From: an uncultured Lachnospiraceae bacterium
Lineage (GTDB): Bacteria; Bacillota; Clostridia; Lachnospirales; Lachnospiraceae
DNA length: 64,000 nt
Reading direction: 5' to 3'
NCBI GenBank assembly: GCA_910586015.1
Contig: CAJUGJ010000013.1
Location: 34,106-98,105 of the forward strand
Shown here: one piece after another, positions 35,060 through 44,728 of the stretch
How the letters are laid out: every line of letters starts with the position of its first letter
Position numbering within the stretch: the stretch's first letter is position 1
Position numbers and translations under genes: made by a program
Notes under the pieces: generated by a model
Databases searched by the model: none
The model's input: only the letters and a program-made list of their open reading frames with translations
Told to the model about the DNA's origin: nothing

Positions 35060-35593
35060 TTAAATCCCAATTTTAATAATATTTATAATTTTTTCAGTAA
35101 TAGATTCCATACTTTCTGTACCATCTATTACATAATCAGAAGAAGGCAATATATCCTTCTGCATTTGTACAAATGCTACCCTCGCATATTCTAAATATCT
35201 TCTTAAATCGCTTCTTATCTCTTCACCAGAAACATCACACATATCCCTTAAAATTCTTCTTGCTAGTGCAATATCCAAAGGTGTATCTATAAAAACAGCC
35301 ACATCTATATACTTTCTGATTTGCTCATTACAATAGGCAAATGGATAATCAAGAATTAAATAATCACAGTTTCCAGCATTTTTTATTTTTAAAATATCTT
35401 TCTCTAGTGGTTTCAGATTCCATATATTGTAATCAGCACCATCAAGTACCCATTGATAAAAATCATCAACTGCTCCTTCAAATTCATAATCATCAAAGTA
35501 CAATGTCTGTACATTTGGTAACTTTTTTTTAACTCTTTTTACTGTTGTTGTTTTGCCACCAGCTGTTACAGCTGCTATTGCAATTACTTTCAT
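35060..35593 (-). CDS. Uridine kinase-like P-loop NTPase
   Basis: A 177-residue P-loop protein. The N-terminus reads MKVIAIAAVTAGGKTTTVKR, with a GGKTTT variant of Walker A. LILDYPFAY is the Walker B-like strand, and LARRILRDM with later arginines suits a LID region. It resembles small nucleoside or uridine-kinase-like proteins; the substrate is unknown. GAGGGGA lies before the ATG. It is an isolated gene in an accessory region next to a nuclease fragment, so horizontal transfer is plausible. Confidence 0.75.
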   Translation of the reverse strand: MKVIAIAAVTAGGKTTTVKRVKKKLPNVQTLYFDDYEFEGAVDDFYQWVLDGADYNIWNLKPLEKDILKIKNAGNCDYLILDYPFAYCNEQIRKYIDVAVFIDTPLDIALARRILRDMCDVSGEEIRSDLRRYLEYARVAFVQMQKDILPSSDYVIDGTESMESITEKIINIIKIGI

Positions 35594-35783
35594 AAAATAA
35601 TCCCCTCGTCTAAATATAAAACATTTGTCCTAGTATAGCATGTAATCTGCTTTTTTTAATACAGTTTTATAAGTTATTCTACTATAAATATATATATAAT
35701 TCCATTAAATTTTACTTAAATTTGCTTTATCACTCTGTTTAAAGTTATTTATCTGCCTGTTCTAAAGGTGTTTTACGTCACTC

Positions 35784-35813
35784 TTGACTTTCTATAAAAA
35801 ATATGGGTATACT
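35784..35813 (+). promoter_or_regulatory. Promoter of the GDPD gene
   Basis: TTGACT (35784-35789) and TATACT (35808-35813) with 18-base spacing, 25 bases before the GTG start. The remainder of the gap 35594-35783 is A/T-rich without other clear signals. Confidence 0.65.
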
Positions 35814-35838
35814 AAGATAAGGTATTTAGGAGGAAAAA

Positions 35839-37707
35839 GTGAGAACGATTATTGATACAGCAAAACGATTATTATTTAAAAATATAGCGTGTCTGCTGCT
35901 GTTAGAATTACTTTATAAAGCAGGATTTTTTATGATTATGATTCCTGTATGCAGGATAGCATTTCGAGTTTCATTAAAACTTTCAGGCTTTAGCTATTTA
36001 ACTTTAGAAAATATAGCAGCATTTTTAAGAAATCCTGTGACAGTAATTTCCCTGATTGTGATTTTGGCATTATCAGGATTTTTTTTATTGTTAGAATTTA
36101 TCACTTTAACAATTTACTATGACTTTTGTGAAAAAGAAAAAAAACTCTCTCTTGAGCAGATTTTATTTCCAAGTATTAGACGAATGATACAGTTATTAAA
36201 ACAAAAAAGAAACATAGTGCTATTAGTAACAGCATTAGTATCTAGTATGTTTATACTCTTTCCACTTTTAGCAGCATTATTAACTCAAATGAAAATACCA
36301 AACTATATTTTTGTATCTGCTCTGAACAACCGCACATTTAAAGCATTTATATTAACGTTTCTAATATTAGCGAGTCTGATTTCTTATCATCAGTTATTTT
36401 TAATTCCTCTTATGGTATTAGAGAATAATTCTTTTAGAAACGCTTGGAAAAAAAGTGGTTATTTAAAAAAGGGAAAACATAAGCAAATAATTTTGATTTT
36501 AATTGTATGGAATCTAATTTTAATATTACTTTATCTCATTTTATATTATACTATATTATTTTTGGCAGCCGTCATCACGTATAATGTTACTAAAAGGGAA
36601 ATAGTCTATATAGCCTTTATTAAAGTTTATGAACAGATAAGTTTTTGGGTGAGTATATTTGTTGCAATGATAGCAATAGAAGGGAATATCTGTATCATAA
36701 CAAGTCTTTACAATAAATATAGAGATAGAACTATTTCAAATGATTGTGTAATGAAAATATTACAACAGATGGAACAAATTCGACAAAAAGAACAAGAATA
36801 TTACGAAAAAAGGAGAATTCCTTTTAGAAATCGGTACAGAAAAATTTTGGCGATATCAGGAATTATTATGATTGGAGTTAATTTTGGATATATTTATGAT
36901 TCTGTTCGAAATGGCTCTAATCTAAAAAAGGAATCTCTTTTAGGAATTGCAGTAACAGCTCACAGAGGAGCTTCCGCTGATGCTCCAGAAAATACCATTC
37001 CCGCCTTGGAAAAGGCAATAGAGAGAATGGCAGATTATGCAGAAATTGATGTACAGGAAACAAAAGATGGAGTAGTAGTTTTACTCCATGATTCCAGTTT
37101 AGAAAGGACAACGAATGTATCAAAAAAGGTATGGGATGTTACCTATTTAGAATTGTTAGAGTATGATGCTGGTTCTTGGTTTTCAAAAGAATATGAGAAA
37201 ACAAAAATTCCAACTCTTTCACAGGCTTTAGAATTATGTAAGGGAAAGATCAATCTAAATATTGAAATAAAAGCAAGAAATAAAGATCAAAGTCTAGTAG
37301 AAAAAGTAGTTCGTTTAATAGAACAATATGATTTTGAACAGCAATGTGTCATTACTTCCACAAGTTATAGTGTTCTTACAAGAGTAAAAGAGTTAAATCC
37401 CAAAATTAAAACAGGTTATATTTTAGCTATAGCATATGGAAATTTTTATAATAGTGAATATGCAGATTTTTTTAGTGTAAAATCCAGTTTTATCAATGAA
37501 AATATGGTACGTCTGTCACATCATCTTGGAAAAGAAGTTCATGCTTGGACAGTAAATACAAAAACAGAGTTAGAGAGAATGAAACAACTAGGAGTAAATA
37601 ATATTATTACAGATAAACCACTATTAGCAAAAGAGATTTTATATAAGGAAACAAAAGTTACTTTTCTAGGACTATTTAAACAATTACTAGAAATGACAGA
37701 ACCATAG
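35839..37707 (+). CDS. Glycerophosphodiester phosphodiesterase with N-terminal membrane domain
   Basis: A 622-residue protein. Residues about 10-355 hold seven or eight membrane helices, with a glycerophosphoryl diester phosphodiesterase membrane-domain look. From about 370 the catalytic TIM barrel begins: AHRGASADAPENT with H375, then YAEIDVQETKDGVVVLLHD with the metal-binding acids and second histidine, and later LNIEIKA. It should hydrolyse glycerophosphodiesters, possibly lipoteichoic acid polymers, outside the membrane. The start is GTG after AGGAGG. A good promoter lies upstream. It converges on the amidase gene. Confidence 0.9.
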   Translation: MRTIIDTAKRLLFKNIACLLLLELLYKAGFFMIMIPVCRIAFRVSLKLSGFSYLTLENIAAFLRNPVTVISLIVILALSGFFLLLEFITLTIYYDFCEKEKKLSLEQILFPSIRRMIQLLKQKRNIVLLVTALVSSMFILFPLLAALLTQMKIPNYIFVSALNNRTFKAFILTFLILASLISYHQLFLIPLMVLENNSFRNAWKKSGYLKKGKHKQIILILIVWNLILILLYLILYYTILFLAAVITYNVTKREIVYIAFIKVYEQISFWVSIFVAMIAIEGNICIITSLYNKYRDRTISNDCVMKILQQMEQIRQKEQEYYEKRRIPFRNRYRKILAISGIIMIGVNFGYIYDSVRNGSNLKKESLLGIAVTAHRGASADAPENTIPALEKAIERMADYAEIDVQETKDGVVVLLHDSSLERTTNVSKKVWDVTYLELLEYDAGSWFSKEYEKTKIPTLSQALELCKGKINLNIEIKARNKDQSLVEKVVRLIEQYDFEQQCVITSTSYSVLTRVKELNPKIKTGYILAIAYGNFYNSEYADFFSVKSSFINENMVRLSHHLGKEVHAWTVNTKTELERMKQLGVNNIITDKPLLAKEILYKETKVTFLGLFKQLLEMTEP

Positions 37708-37708
37708 T

Positions 37709-37736
37709 AAAAAGGACGGATTATTTTAATCCGTCC
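37709..37736 (-). terminator. Terminator of the amidase gene
   Basis: GGACGGATTA and TAATCCGTCC form a 10-base-pair stem with a 3-base loop (37714-37736). On the minus strand it is followed by TTTTTA, so it best terminates the amidase; it may also stop the convergent GDPD transcript. Confidence 0.85.
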
Positions 37737-37743
37737 AATATAT

Positions 37744-38565
37744 CTAACGAAGCACCAGTAAAGTATCATAACCTTGACGACTGAGTGCATCTGCATAACT
37801 TTGCCCTTCGGCACGAGTCTTAAATGGACCCACAAATACACCATAATAGCCATCAGTCATAGAGATTGCAGGACTGTAGCCAGATTCCTGAAGTCGTATT
37901 GTTAAGTTAGCAGCATTATTATAATTACGGAATAAGCCAGTTTGTACATAGTATAGTTTATTTTCCGAAGATGGAGGAGGTGTAGGTGTGATAGGAGGGG
38001 TAAGAACACCATCCATTCCACTATTTGGTAAGTTCGTTCCATAAAGTGTTTTATAAATTCCATTTGCGATTGCATAAACGATTTCGTCAAAATTTCGATC
38101 AAAAGTCGCATTATCAGCATCTGTATTGATAAAACCTGCTTCTACCAAAAGAGCAGGCATTTGAGTTCTTCGAAGAACAGCAAGATCTTTTCGGACAGAA
38201 GTTCCAAGGTTATTAAAGCCTGCTGCCGCCAATTCACGATTAATTTCTTGTGCCATTTTTAATTTTGTTCCACTTTCATCAAATAAAAGTGTCTGTACGC
38301 CAGAATAGGTATTAGGGATTTGGCTAGAATTACGATGAAGGGAAACAAAAAAATCTGCTCCAGCTTCATTTGCAATCTGTGCTTTACGAACTGGAGAATC
38401 GTAGGTATCGGAAACACGTGTATAACCAATATCTACTCCATTTTGGGCTAAAAGTTCTCCAATCGCAAGTGTTAGATTTAAATTATCATCTTTTTCTCTG
38501 CGTCCTTGATAGGTTGCCCCACTATCATAACCGCCATGACCGGCATCGAGATAAACAAGTGCCAT
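37744..38565 (-). CDS. N-acetylmuramoyl-L-alanine amidase with SPOR domain
   Basis: A 273-residue protein. The Amidase_3 domain starts immediately (LVYLDAGHGGYDSG, zinc-binding H10), with FVSLHRNSS and LLVEAGFINT supplying the other zinc ligands and catalytic glutamate. After a Pro/Thr linker (about 190-205) comes a SPOR domain: LYYVQTGLFRNYNNAANLTI to the end, which in this family binds peptidoglycan lacking stem peptides. There is no signal peptide, unlike secreted CwlC/CwlD homologues with leaders; mother-cell-lysis amidases such as CwlC also lack one. A role in spore release is therefore plausible. AGGAGG precedes the ATG. Confidence 0.9.
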   Translation of the reverse strand: MALVYLDAGHGGYDSGATYQGRREKDDNLNLTLAIGELLAQNGVDIGYTRVSDTYDSPVRKAQIANEAGADFFVSLHRNSSQIPNTYSGVQTLLFDESGTKLKMAQEINRELAAAGFNNLGTSVRKDLAVLRRTQMPALLVEAGFINTDADNATFDRNFDEIVYAIANGIYKTLYGTNLPNSGMDGVLTPPITPTPPPSSENKLYYVQTGLFRNYNNAANLTIRLQESGYSPAISMTDGYYGVFVGPFKTRAEGQSYADALSRQGYDTLLVLR

Positions 38566-38660
38566 AAAAACCTCCTAATGACTGTATGTTTATTTCATTT
38601 TATGTATAAAAAAAGAAATGTTTCCGCAAAGTATTTAGAAATGAAAAGAAAACAAAGCAT

Positions 38661-38690
38661 TTGACGTTTCGACTGCTTTTGTGATAGGAT
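38661..38690 (+). promoter_or_regulatory. Promoter of DUF1846 gene
   Basis: TTGACG (38661-38666) and TAGGAT (38685-38690) with 18-base spacing, about 35 bases before the ATG. Confidence 0.55.
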
Positions 38691-38724
38691 GATATCGTTG
38701 TATTAAATAGTATGGAGGCCGATT

Positions 38725-40227
38725 ATGAAAATAGGATTTGACTCAGTAAAATATATTAATGAACAATCTAAATATATTTTAGAGCGGGTAAAAAGTTATG
38801 ATAAACTTTATCTTGAATTTGGAGGGAAGTTAATCGGAGATAAACATGCCAAGAGGGTACTTCCGGGATTTGATGAAGATGCGAAGATCAAACTTTTAGA
38901 AAAGCTAAAAGAACAGGCAGAAATGATCATATGTGTCTATGCAGGAGATATTGAACGAAATAAAATCAGAGGAGATTTTGGAATTACTTATGATATGGAA
39001 GTATTTCGGTTAATTGATGATCTAAGAAGCTACGGATTATTATTAAATAGTGTAGTAATAACACGCTATAGTGGTCAACCTGCGACTAAGGTATTTATGA
39101 ATAAATTAGAGCGTCGGGGGATTAAAGTCTATACACATGAGGCGATTGCTGGATATCCAGCAGATGTAGATACGATTGTAAGTGAACAAGGCTATGGAAA
39201 AAATTCTTATATTATAACAAAAAGACCAATTGTCGTTGTTACAGCACCGGGACCGGGAAGCGGAAAACTTGCTACTTGTTTAAGTCAACTTTATCATGAA
39301 CAAAAACGTGGACATTCCGCAGGATATTCTAAATTTGAAACTTTTCCAGTGTGGAATGTCGCATTAAAGCATCCTCTAAATATTGCCTATGAAGCTGCAA
39401 CAGTAGATTTAAAAGATGTTAATATGATGGATTATTTTCATTTTGAAACATACCAGAAGGCAGCAGTAAACTATAACAGAGATTTAGAGATGTTTCCAGT
39501 AGTAAAACGTATTATTGAAAAAATTACAGGAAAAACATCTTTATATCAATCTCCAACTGATATGGGAGTCAATCGGGTTGGATTTGGAATTATAGATGAT
39601 GAAGTAGTAAAAGAGGCATCCAGACAAGAAATTATTCGAAGATATTTTTCAACGACCTGTGATTTTAAAAAAGGGTTAGTAGATGAAGATACACTTTATA
39701 GAATGAAACTTTTATTAGAAGAGGTAAATTTAAAAGAAGAAGATCGAACTTGTGTAGAACCAGCACGTTCTTATGCTAAAAAGCTCCATGAAACATTAAA
39801 CACAGACGAGCAACCCGCAGTTTTGGCGTTAGAACTTCCTGATAAAAGAATTATTACAGGAAGAGGAAGTTCTTTAATGGAGTGTTGTGCCGCCGCTTTA
39901 TTAAATGCGACTAAGGTACTAGCAGAAATTGAAGATCCTGTTCTTTTGCTTTCTCCTGAGGTAATTAAAAGAATTCAGGATTTAAAAGAAAATAATCTCT
40001 ATGCAAAAAAAGTTACACTTTCTGCAAACGAAGTATTAATTGCATTAAGTATTTGTGCTGTCAATGATACACAAGCATCAAAGGCATATCAAAAACTTCC
40101 TGCTCTTTTTGGAAGTCAGGCTCATTGTACAGTAATGTTGACCAAAGATAACGAACAAATCTTAAAAAAGTTAGGAATTGACGTTACATGTGATCCTGTA
40201 TATCCATCTGAAAATTTATATTATTAG
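38725..40227 (+). CDS. DUF1846 domain-containing protein
   Basis: A 500-residue soluble protein of the DUF1846 family, with length typical for it. Recognisable stretches are MKIGFDSVKYINEQSKYI, IERNKIRGDFGITYDMEV, a glycine-rich VVTAPGPGSGKLATCLSQLY and the ATVDLKDVNMMDYFH segment. The structure of family members is known but the activity is not established; the GPGSGK loop suggests phosphate or nucleotide binding. It has its own promoter and the ribosome binding site TGGAGG. The neighbours do not clarify its job. Confidence 0.88.
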   Translation: MKIGFDSVKYINEQSKYILERVKSYDKLYLEFGGKLIGDKHAKRVLPGFDEDAKIKLLEKLKEQAEMIICVYAGDIERNKIRGDFGITYDMEVFRLIDDLRSYGLLLNSVVITRYSGQPATKVFMNKLERRGIKVYTHEAIAGYPADVDTIVSEQGYGKNSYIITKRPIVVVTAPGPGSGKLATCLSQLYHEQKRGHSAGYSKFETFPVWNVALKHPLNIAYEAATVDLKDVNMMDYFHFETYQKAAVNYNRDLEMFPVVKRIIEKITGKTSLYQSPTDMGVNRVGFGIIDDEVVKEASRQEIIRRYFSTTCDFKKGLVDEDTLYRMKLLLEEVNLKEEDRTCVEPARSYAKKLHETLNTDEQPAVLALELPDKRIITGRGSSLMECCAAALLNATKVLAEIEDPVLLLSPEVIKRIQDLKENNLYAKKVTLSANEVLIALSICAVNDTQASKAYQKLPALFGSQAHCTVMLTKDNEQILKKLGIDVTCDPVYPSENLYY

Positions 40228-40272
40228 AAGTTAGATACATATTTTAAGCTCTATTTATTTCCAGCCGTGCCC

Positions 40273-40301
40273 TTGCCAAAAATAAGCGAACGTTGTATAA
40301 T
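40273..40301 (+). promoter_or_regulatory. Promoter of the CobW-type GTPase operon
   Basis: TTGCCA (40273-40278) and a perfect TATAAT (40296-40301) with 17-base spacing, about 54 bases before the start codon. No clear zinc-uptake-regulator box was recognised by eye. Confidence 0.65.
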
Positions 40302-40354
40302 GTACACCATCAAAATGATCTAATAAAAGATTAGGAAGAAAGAAGGATCGTAAT

Positions 40355-41452
40355 ATGACAAAAATTGATATTATTTCTGGATTCTTAGGAGCAGGAAAAA
40401 CAACATTAATTAGAAAACTATTACAGGAAGCATTTCAAGGTGAAAAACTGGTCTTAATTGAAAATGAATTTGGAGAAATAGGAATTGATGGAGGATTTTT
40501 AAAAGACGCAGGTGTAGAAATCAGAGAAATGAATTCTGGATGTATTTGTTGTTCTCTAGTGGGGGATTTTGGTACAGCATTACAGGAAGTATTAGAGAAA
40601 TTTCAGCCAGATCGTGTTATTATTGAACCATCTGGAGTTGGAAAATTGTCCGATGTTATAAAAGCTGTGGAAGATGTGGCAACAAAAGTTTCTGTAACAT
40701 TAAATTCATATACTGCGGTTGTAGATGTTAAAAAGTGCAAAATGTACATGAAGAATTTTGGAGAATTCTTTAATAATCAGATTGAGAGTGCACAGACAAT
40801 CATATTAAGTAGAACGCAAGATGCTAAGGAAGATAAACTAGAACAGTGTGTAAAAGAACTAAAGGAACATAATAATCATGCAACAATTATTACAACTGCA
40901 TGGTCAGAAATAAATGGTAGTCAGATTCTTTCCGCTATGGAAAAACAGGTTTCTTTGGAAAAAGATCTTATGGAAGAAGTTTGCCATAATCATGACCACG
41001 ATCACGAAGAACATCATCACGACCATCACCATGAAGAAGACCATTGTGAATGTGGTGAGCATCATCACGATCACGAAGGACATCACCACAACCATCATCA
41101 TGAAGAAGATCATTGTGAATGTGGTGAACATCATCACGATCACGAAGGGCATCACCACCATCATCACCATGCCGATGAAGTTTTTACTAGTTGGGGCATA
41201 GAAACACCTCATAAGTATAATAAACAGGAATTAACAGATATTTTACAGACACTTTCAGAAACCGATCGATATGGTATGATTTTACGTGCAAAAGGAATGG
41301 TTGCCTGTATAGATGGAACATGGTTATATTTTGATTTTGTTCCAGAAGAGTATGAAATTCGTGAAGGAGCGGCTGATGTTACAGGAAGACTTTGTGTAAT
41401 TGGAAGCAAATTAAATGAGAGTGAAATTGCAAAATTGTTTCATGCAGTATAA
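40355..41452 (+). CDS. CobW/COG0523 G3E GTPase with His-rich metal-binding repeat
   Basis: A 365-residue G3E-family P-loop GTPase, probably a metallochaperone. GFLGAGKTTLI is Walker A, SGCICCSL is the family CxCC metal motif, and IIEPSGVG follows. Residues about 209-272 are a dense His/Asp/Glu tract with two copies of a 23-residue unit containing DHCECGEHHHDHEGHH, giving many zinc or nickel ligands. The C-terminal CobW_C domain follows. It is 44 bases upstream of a second CobW-like gene. The metal served is unknown; zinc is most likely from the family. Confidence 0.9.
   Translation: MTKIDIISGFLGAGKTTLIRKLLQEAFQGEKLVLIENEFGEIGIDGGFLKDAGVEIREMNSGCICCSLVGDFGTALQEVLEKFQPDRVIIEPSGVGKLSDVIKAVEDVATKVSVTLNSYTAVVDVKKCKMYMKNFGEFFNNQIESAQTIILSRTQDAKEDKLEQCVKELKEHNNHATIITTAWSEINGSQILSAMEKQVSLEKDLMEEVCHNHDHDHEEHHHDHHHEEDHCECGEHHHDHEGHHHNHHHEEDHCECGEHHHDHEGHHHHHHHADEVFTSWGIETPHKYNKQELTDILQTLSETDRYGMILRAKGMVACIDGTWLYFDFVPEEYEIREGAADVTGRLCVIGSKLNESEIAKLFHAV
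41033..41170 (+). repeat. 69-base direct repeat encoding His-rich units
   Basis: GAAGAAGACCATTGTGAATG at 41033 and GAAGAAGATCATTGTGAATG at 41102 open two near-identical 69-base units encoding the His/Cys-rich tract of the GTPase. The near identity suggests recent duplication or slippage. Confidence 0.85.
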
Positions 41453-41496
41453 TTTTAACAGAGCTTTTTGTAAACAAAGGGAAAGAGGAAAAAAAT

Positions 41497-42459
41497 ATGG
41501 AAGTACCTGTTTATATTGTCAATGGATTTTTGGAAAGTGGAAAGACAAGTTTTATTCAGGAAACGATGACGGATCCCGACTTTTCCGATGGAACAGAAAC
41601 CTTATTGATTGTCTGTGAAGAGGGAGAAGTAGAATACGACGAACAAGTATTAAAAAAATGTCATACAAAGTTAGTAGTATTAGAAGAGGAAGAAGAACTA
41701 AATCAAGCCTTTTTAAAACAATGTCAGAGTACGTATAGACCAGAAAGGGTAATGATAGAATTAAATGGGATGTGGAATTTAGAAAACTTTTTAGAAGAAG
41801 AACTTCCAAAATCGTGGGTATTAGTGCAGATTATTACAATAATTGATACCTCTACATTCTCTAACTATTGGAATAATATGAAGGCTTTGATGGTTGCTCA
41901 GTTTAAATATTCAGATACTATTATTTTTAACCGTTGTGATGAAAGTACAGACAAATTATTTTTGCGCCGATGTGTAAAACCAGTAAACCGAAAAGGACAG
42001 ATTATTTATGAATCGGCAGAAGGGGTTACAGATGATGCCGGAGAAGAGGCTTTGCCTTTTGATTTAGAAGCCTCTGTTATTGAAATTCAAGAAGAAGATT
42101 ATGGACTTTGGTATATGGATGCGATGGATCAGCCAAAGAAATATGATGGAAAGACAGTACGGTTTTTAGGAATGGTATATAAATCAGAAAAACTTCCAAA
42201 GAATAGCTTTGTTCCCGGAAGATTTGCAATGACTTGCTGTGCAGATGATATTGCTTTTATGGGAATGATTTGTAAAGTTGGAAAGGATAATAAAGGACCA
42301 CTTACATTTGAAGATCTAAAGAACCGTCAGTTTGTTACTGTGACAGCCAAAATACGATGTGAGTTTTATAAAGAGTATAGAGGAAAAGGTCCTGTTCTCT
42401 ATGCTACTTCAATCGAACAGGCAAATGAACCAGAGGATAAAGTGGTTTATTTTACTTAA
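41497..42459 (+). CDS. Second CobW-type GTPase with C-terminal DUF1980-like domain
   Basis: A 320-residue protein. The N-terminal half is a G3E-like GTPase: VNGFLESGKTSFI is Walker A and DTIIFNRCDE the base-recognition region. The usual CxCC metal motif is absent; the equivalent stretch is CEEGEVEYDEQ. The C-terminal part (KYDGKTVRFLGMVYKSEKLP, RFAMTCCADDIAFMGMICK) resembles the DUF1980/TIGR03943 domain usually found in a separate protein partnered with a permease. The fusion suggests metal trafficking together with the upstream GTPase. GGGAAAGAGG precedes the ATG. A terminator follows. Confidence 0.82.
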   Translation: MEVPVYIVNGFLESGKTSFIQETMTDPDFSDGTETLLIVCEEGEVEYDEQVLKKCHTKLVVLEEEEELNQAFLKQCQSTYRPERVMIELNGMWNLENFLEEELPKSWVLVQIITIIDTSTFSNYWNNMKALMVAQFKYSDTIIFNRCDESTDKLFLRRCVKPVNRKGQIIYESAEGVTDDAGEEALPFDLEASVIEIQEEDYGLWYMDAMDQPKKYDGKTVRFLGMVYKSEKLPKNSFVPGRFAMTCCADDIAFMGMICKVGKDNKGPLTFEDLKNRQFVTVTAKIRCEFYKEYRGKGPVLYATSIEQANEPEDKVVYFT

Positions 42460-42476
42460 AAATATAACAGATATAA

Positions 42477-42528
42477 GGAGTGCCACTTGTACTGAAAAAT
42501 CAATCAGTTTGTGACACTCCTTTCTTTC
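42477..42528 (+). terminator. Terminator of the CobW operon
   Basis: GGAGTGCCAC (42477-42486) pairs with GTGACACTCC (42511-42520) with one mismatch, with inner ACTGA/TCAGT pairing, followed by TTTCTTTC. Confidence 0.82.
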
Positions 42529-42582
42529 AAAAACTTTTTTATGAGAACATTGTTTAAGTTAAAAAATGAAAAGGAAAAATAG

Positions 42583-44718
42583 ATGAAATCACTAATTTTA
42601 GCAGAAAAACCTTCTGTGGGAAGGGATATTGCCAGAGTGCTTCACATAGATAAAAAGGGAAATGGATATTTTGAGGGCAAAGATGCCATTGTAACTTGGG
42701 GGTTAGGACATTTAGTAACATTAGCTGAACCAGAACAATATGATAAAGGATATCAACAATGGAAACTAGATGATCTTCCAATGTTACCAGAACCAATGAA
42801 GTTAGAAGTAATTCGTCAGACTGGAAAACAATTTCATACTGTAAAAGAACTTCTTTTTCGAAATGATCTAAAAGAAGTTGTAATTGCAACAGATGCAGGA
42901 AGAGAAGGGGAATTAGTAGCCCGTTGGATTTTAGAAAAAGCAGGTTGTAAAAAGCCAATAAAGCGACTTTGGATTTCTTCTGTCACAGATAAAGCAATCA
43001 GAGAAGGCTTTGCAAATTTAAAAGACGGACATACTTATGATATGCTCTATCATGCAGCACTTTCTAGAGCAGAGGCAGATTGGTTGGTAGGAATGAATAC
43101 AACAAGAGCATTGACCTGCCGCTATAATGCGTCACTATCTTGTGGGCGGGTACAGACACCAACATTGACTTTAATTGCAGAACGACAAAATGAAATAAAA
43201 AATTTTTCACCAGTATCTTATTATGGATTAAGTGCCAAATGCAGTCAGCCTCAGATTTCATTTATTTGGAAAGACCAAAAAGAAAAAAGTAGTCAATGTT
43301 TTAATAAAGAGAAAGTAATAGCATTAAAAGAGAATCTTTCTGGAAAAAATGCAGAAGTAGCAGAGATTCAAAAATGTCCTAAAAAGACATATTCTCCACT
43401 GTTGTATGATCTAAATGAACTACAAAGAGATGCAAACAGACGATTTGGTTTTTCTGCAAAGCAAACATTAGATATTATGCAGAAACTCTATGAAACACAT
43501 AAAATTTTAACATATCCACGAACGGATTCTAGATATCTTCCTTCTGATGTTGTAGATACGTTAAAAGAACGACTAGAAGCCTGTGCAGTTGGACCATATA
43601 AAGTTCTTGTCATGCCACTTAGGACAATGAAATTTTCAAAAAAGGCTTTTTATATTGAAGATTCAAAAGTAACTGATCACCATGCTATTATTCCAACAGA
43701 ACAGACTGTTATTTTGACAGAACTATCAAATGACGAACGAAAGATCTATGATCTGGTAGTACGTAGATTTTTAGCGGTTTTTTATCCTCCTTATGAATAT
43801 GAACATACATCCATTAGACTAAAGGTTGGCAATGAGGACTTTTTTGCAAAGGGAAATGTAGTAAAACAGCTTGGATGGAAGAGTATTTATGAAAATAAAG
43901 GACAGGGTTTAGAAGAAGAGGAAGAAACAGGAGAGCTTCCAGAGTTATTTTGTGGACAAAAACTGAATATTAAAATAGAAATGACAGAGGGAAAGACAAA
44001 ACCGCCTGCTCTTTATAATGAAGCTAGTTTACTTACCATAATGGAACAAAAAGGGTTGGGGACAGTAGCGACTAGAGCAGATATTATTGAGAAATTGTTC
44101 CGTAGCTTTTTCATAGAAAAGCAAGGTAAGGATCTGATTGTTACATCAAAGGGAAAACAATTATTATCCCTAGTACCAATCGATTTAAAAAAGCCAGAAT
44201 TGACAGCACAGTGGGAAAAAAAGTTGGTTCAAATTTCACAGGGAAATATAAAAAGAAATGAATTTATGAAAGAAATTCGAAGTTATACAATAGATTTAGT
44301 GACACAGATTAAAACAGGACAAGGAACATTCAAACATGATAATCTCACAAATCATAAATGTCCTAACTGTGGTAAACCGATGCTTTTAGTAAAGGGAAAA
44401 AATTCAGAACTGTTAGTATGTCAAGATAGAGAATGTGGCTATAGACAGACAATAGCAAGAACAAGTAATGCCAGATGCCCAGTCTGTCATAAAAAAATGG
44501 TTTTACGGGGAGAAAAAGACAAACAAATCTTTACCTGTAGCTGTGGATATAAAGAAAAGCTTACTGCATTTGAAGAGAGAAGAAAAAAAGAAGGAGTAAA
44601 AGTTTCTAAAAAGGAAGTAGAATCCTATTTAAAAAAGCAAAAACAAACGGAAAAAGAATCGATCAATAACACATTGGCACAGGCACTTGCTAAACTGTCA
44701 CTTGAGAAGAAAGAATAA
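42583..44718 (+). CDS. topB: DNA topoisomerase III
   Basis: A type IA topoisomerase, 711 residues, that decatenates and relaxes DNA through single-strand breaks. The TOPRIM domain starts MKSLILAEKPSVGRDIARVL and includes ATDAGREGELVARWI. The active-site tyrosine is Y311 in TYPRTDSRYLPSD. The C-terminus holds two zinc ribbons (CPNCGKPM...CQDRECG and CPVCHKKM...CSCG) and a Lys-rich tail. Firmicute TopB proteins often carry this layout. The Shine-Dalgarno AAAAGGAAA is moderate. Confidence 0.96.
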   Translation: MKSLILAEKPSVGRDIARVLHIDKKGNGYFEGKDAIVTWGLGHLVTLAEPEQYDKGYQQWKLDDLPMLPEPMKLEVIRQTGKQFHTVKELLFRNDLKEVVIATDAGREGELVARWILEKAGCKKPIKRLWISSVTDKAIREGFANLKDGHTYDMLYHAALSRAEADWLVGMNTTRALTCRYNASLSCGRVQTPTLTLIAERQNEIKNFSPVSYYGLSAKCSQPQISFIWKDQKEKSSQCFNKEKVIALKENLSGKNAEVAEIQKCPKKTYSPLLYDLNELQRDANRRFGFSAKQTLDIMQKLYETHKILTYPRTDSRYLPSDVVDTLKERLEACAVGPYKVLVMPLRTMKFSKKAFYIEDSKVTDHHAIIPTEQTVILTELSNDERKIYDLVVRRFLAVFYPPYEYEHTSIRLKVGNEDFFAKGNVVKQLGWKSIYENKGQGLEEEEETGELPELFCGQKLNIKIEMTEGKTKPPALYNEASLLTIMEQKGLGTVATRADIIEKLFRSFFIEKQGKDLIVTSKGKQLLSLVPIDLKKPELTAQWEKKLVQISQGNIKRNEFMKEIRSYTIDLVTQIKTGQGTFKHDNLTNHKCPNCGKPMLLVKGKNSELLVCQDRECGYRQTIARTSNARCPVCHKKMVLRGEKDKQIFTCSCGYKEKLTAFEERRKKEGVKVSKKEVESYLKKQKQTEKESINNTLAQALAKLSLEKKE

Positions 44719-44728
44719 GATTCTATTC

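Noticed and set aside
40904..41212. Long minus-strand and alternative-frame open frames across the CobW gene
   Set aside because: They arise from the His-rich repeats (CAT/CAC codons read in other frames) and have no ribosome binding sites.
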